Source: Clostridia bacterium
Lineage (GTDB): Bacteria; Bacillota; Clostridia; Oscillospirales; Acutalibacteraceae
DNA: 5,744 bases
Assembly (NCBI GenBank): GCA_900759575.1
Contig: CAAEVU010000158.1
Coordinates: 1 to 5,744 of the forward strand
Direction: 5' to 3'
Shown: one piece after another, positions 5,557 to 5,744 of the stretch
How positions within the stretch are numbered: the first letter of the stretch is position 1
Layout: every line of letters begins with the position of its first letter
Notes under the pieces: model-generated
Told to the model about the DNA's origin: nothing
The model's database searches: none
Seen by the model: the letters and a program-made list of their open reading frames with translations, nothing else
Made by a program: the position numbers and the translations under genes

Positions 5557-5571
5557 TAATAATAATTCTTA
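5557..5571 (-). promoter_or_regulatory. Possible PerR-like box upstream of the rubrerythrin promoter
   Basis: The - strand reads TAAGAATTATTATTA, agreeing at 11 of 14 informative positions with the PerR consensus TTATAATNATTATAA. Rubrerythrin genes are known PerR targets in clostridia, so the match makes sense. However, it lies 10 bp upstream of the -35, an unusual place for a repressor, and in very AT-rich DNA where such matches arise by chance. Confidence 0.3.
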
Positions 5572-5744
5572 ATTTTTACATTGTCGGAAAAATCCATTCC
5601 ATTTCGGGCGACCATACCCTTAGTTTTTTCTTTTTTCTTCCACCTATACAGCCCGTTTCTTCTTTTTCTTTTCCAAGATGATTCTCGGACGAACCAAATG
5701 TAAATTTATCGTAAAAGCTACAGGCAGGCCGTTGAAAATTCCCC
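5572..5744. other. Non-coding stretch with two polypyrimidine tracts; no supported gene
   Basis: The + strand holds two almost pure pyrimidine runs, 5624-5641 and 5656-5674, both mainly T with scattered C and both ending TTCC or TTCCAAG-like. There is no hairpin terminator, RNA gene or convincing ribosome binding site. Short frames run off the right edge on both strands, but neither is recognisable. The sequence differs in composition from the GC-richer coding DNA to the left and looks like an intergenic region between rubrerythrin and an unseen neighbour. Confidence 0.5.

Noticed and set aside
5576..5743. Open - strand frame of 56 codons entering from the right edge and ending at 5576
   Set aside because: It could be the tail of a gene outside the window, but the predicted protein is a lysine-rich product of the polypurine strand with no recognisable motif. 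Not enough to call a gene.
5678..5744. + strand ATG at 5678 with an open frame to the window end
   Set aside because: Only 22 codons are visible, no ribosome binding site lies upstream (only the pyrimidine tract), and the peptide is not recognisable.
1..5744. CRISPR arrays, insertion sequences, attachment sites, riboswitches
   Set aside because: I saw no spaced direct repeats, transposase or integrase motifs, tRNA-end duplications or known riboswitch cores on either strand.

Overview
The window looks like a chromosomal segment from a moderately GC-rich, anaerobic, gut-type member of the Clostridia (Oscillospiraceae/Ruminococcaceae-like). This is an inference. It rests on strong AGGAGG ribosome binding sites, Bacillus-type LexA (DinR) boxes, a tRNA gene with encoded CCA, a rubrerythrin, and a GH36 alpha-galactosidase of the Firmicutes kind. 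There is no sign of phage, insertion sequence, CRISPR array or other mobile DNA.

Layout. (1) Positions 2-1201, + strand: the C-terminal part of a GH36 alpha-galactosidase whose N-terminus lies beyond the left edge. (2) 1222-1391, + strand: a solitary tRNA-Lys(UUU) with its own near-perfect promoter, a perfect 10-bp inverted repeat in its 5' leader, and a strong terminator that also serves the converging operon. (3) 1417-4856, - strand: a three-gene operon read right to left, made of dinB (DNA polymerase IV), a radical SAM protein with a C-terminal helix-hairpin-helix, and a DUF4130 protein. Its promoter at 4828-4856 carries two LexA boxes, one in the spacer and one just after the -10, so the operon is very probably SOS-induced. 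(4) 4888-5547, - strand: a rubrerythrin gene with its own promoter and terminator. (5) 5548-5744: AT-rich and polypyrimidine sequence with no gene I can support.

The most interesting part is the operon. The radical SAM and DUF4130 families are known to occur together, often with a uracil-DNA glycosylase-like protein, and have been labelled only as putative DNA repair or modification proteins. Here they sit behind an SOS-controlled translesion polymerase with no glycosylase in view. Each of the three proteins carries a short motif resembling the sliding-clamp binding motif: QLSFF in DinB, QLSLF in the radical SAM protein and QQSLF in the DUF4130 protein. The idea that follows is a damage-induced, clamp-recruited lesion-processing set in which the radical SAM/DUF4130 pair acts at stalled forks together with Pol IV. 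The alpha-galactosidase and rubrerythrin look like unrelated neighbours.
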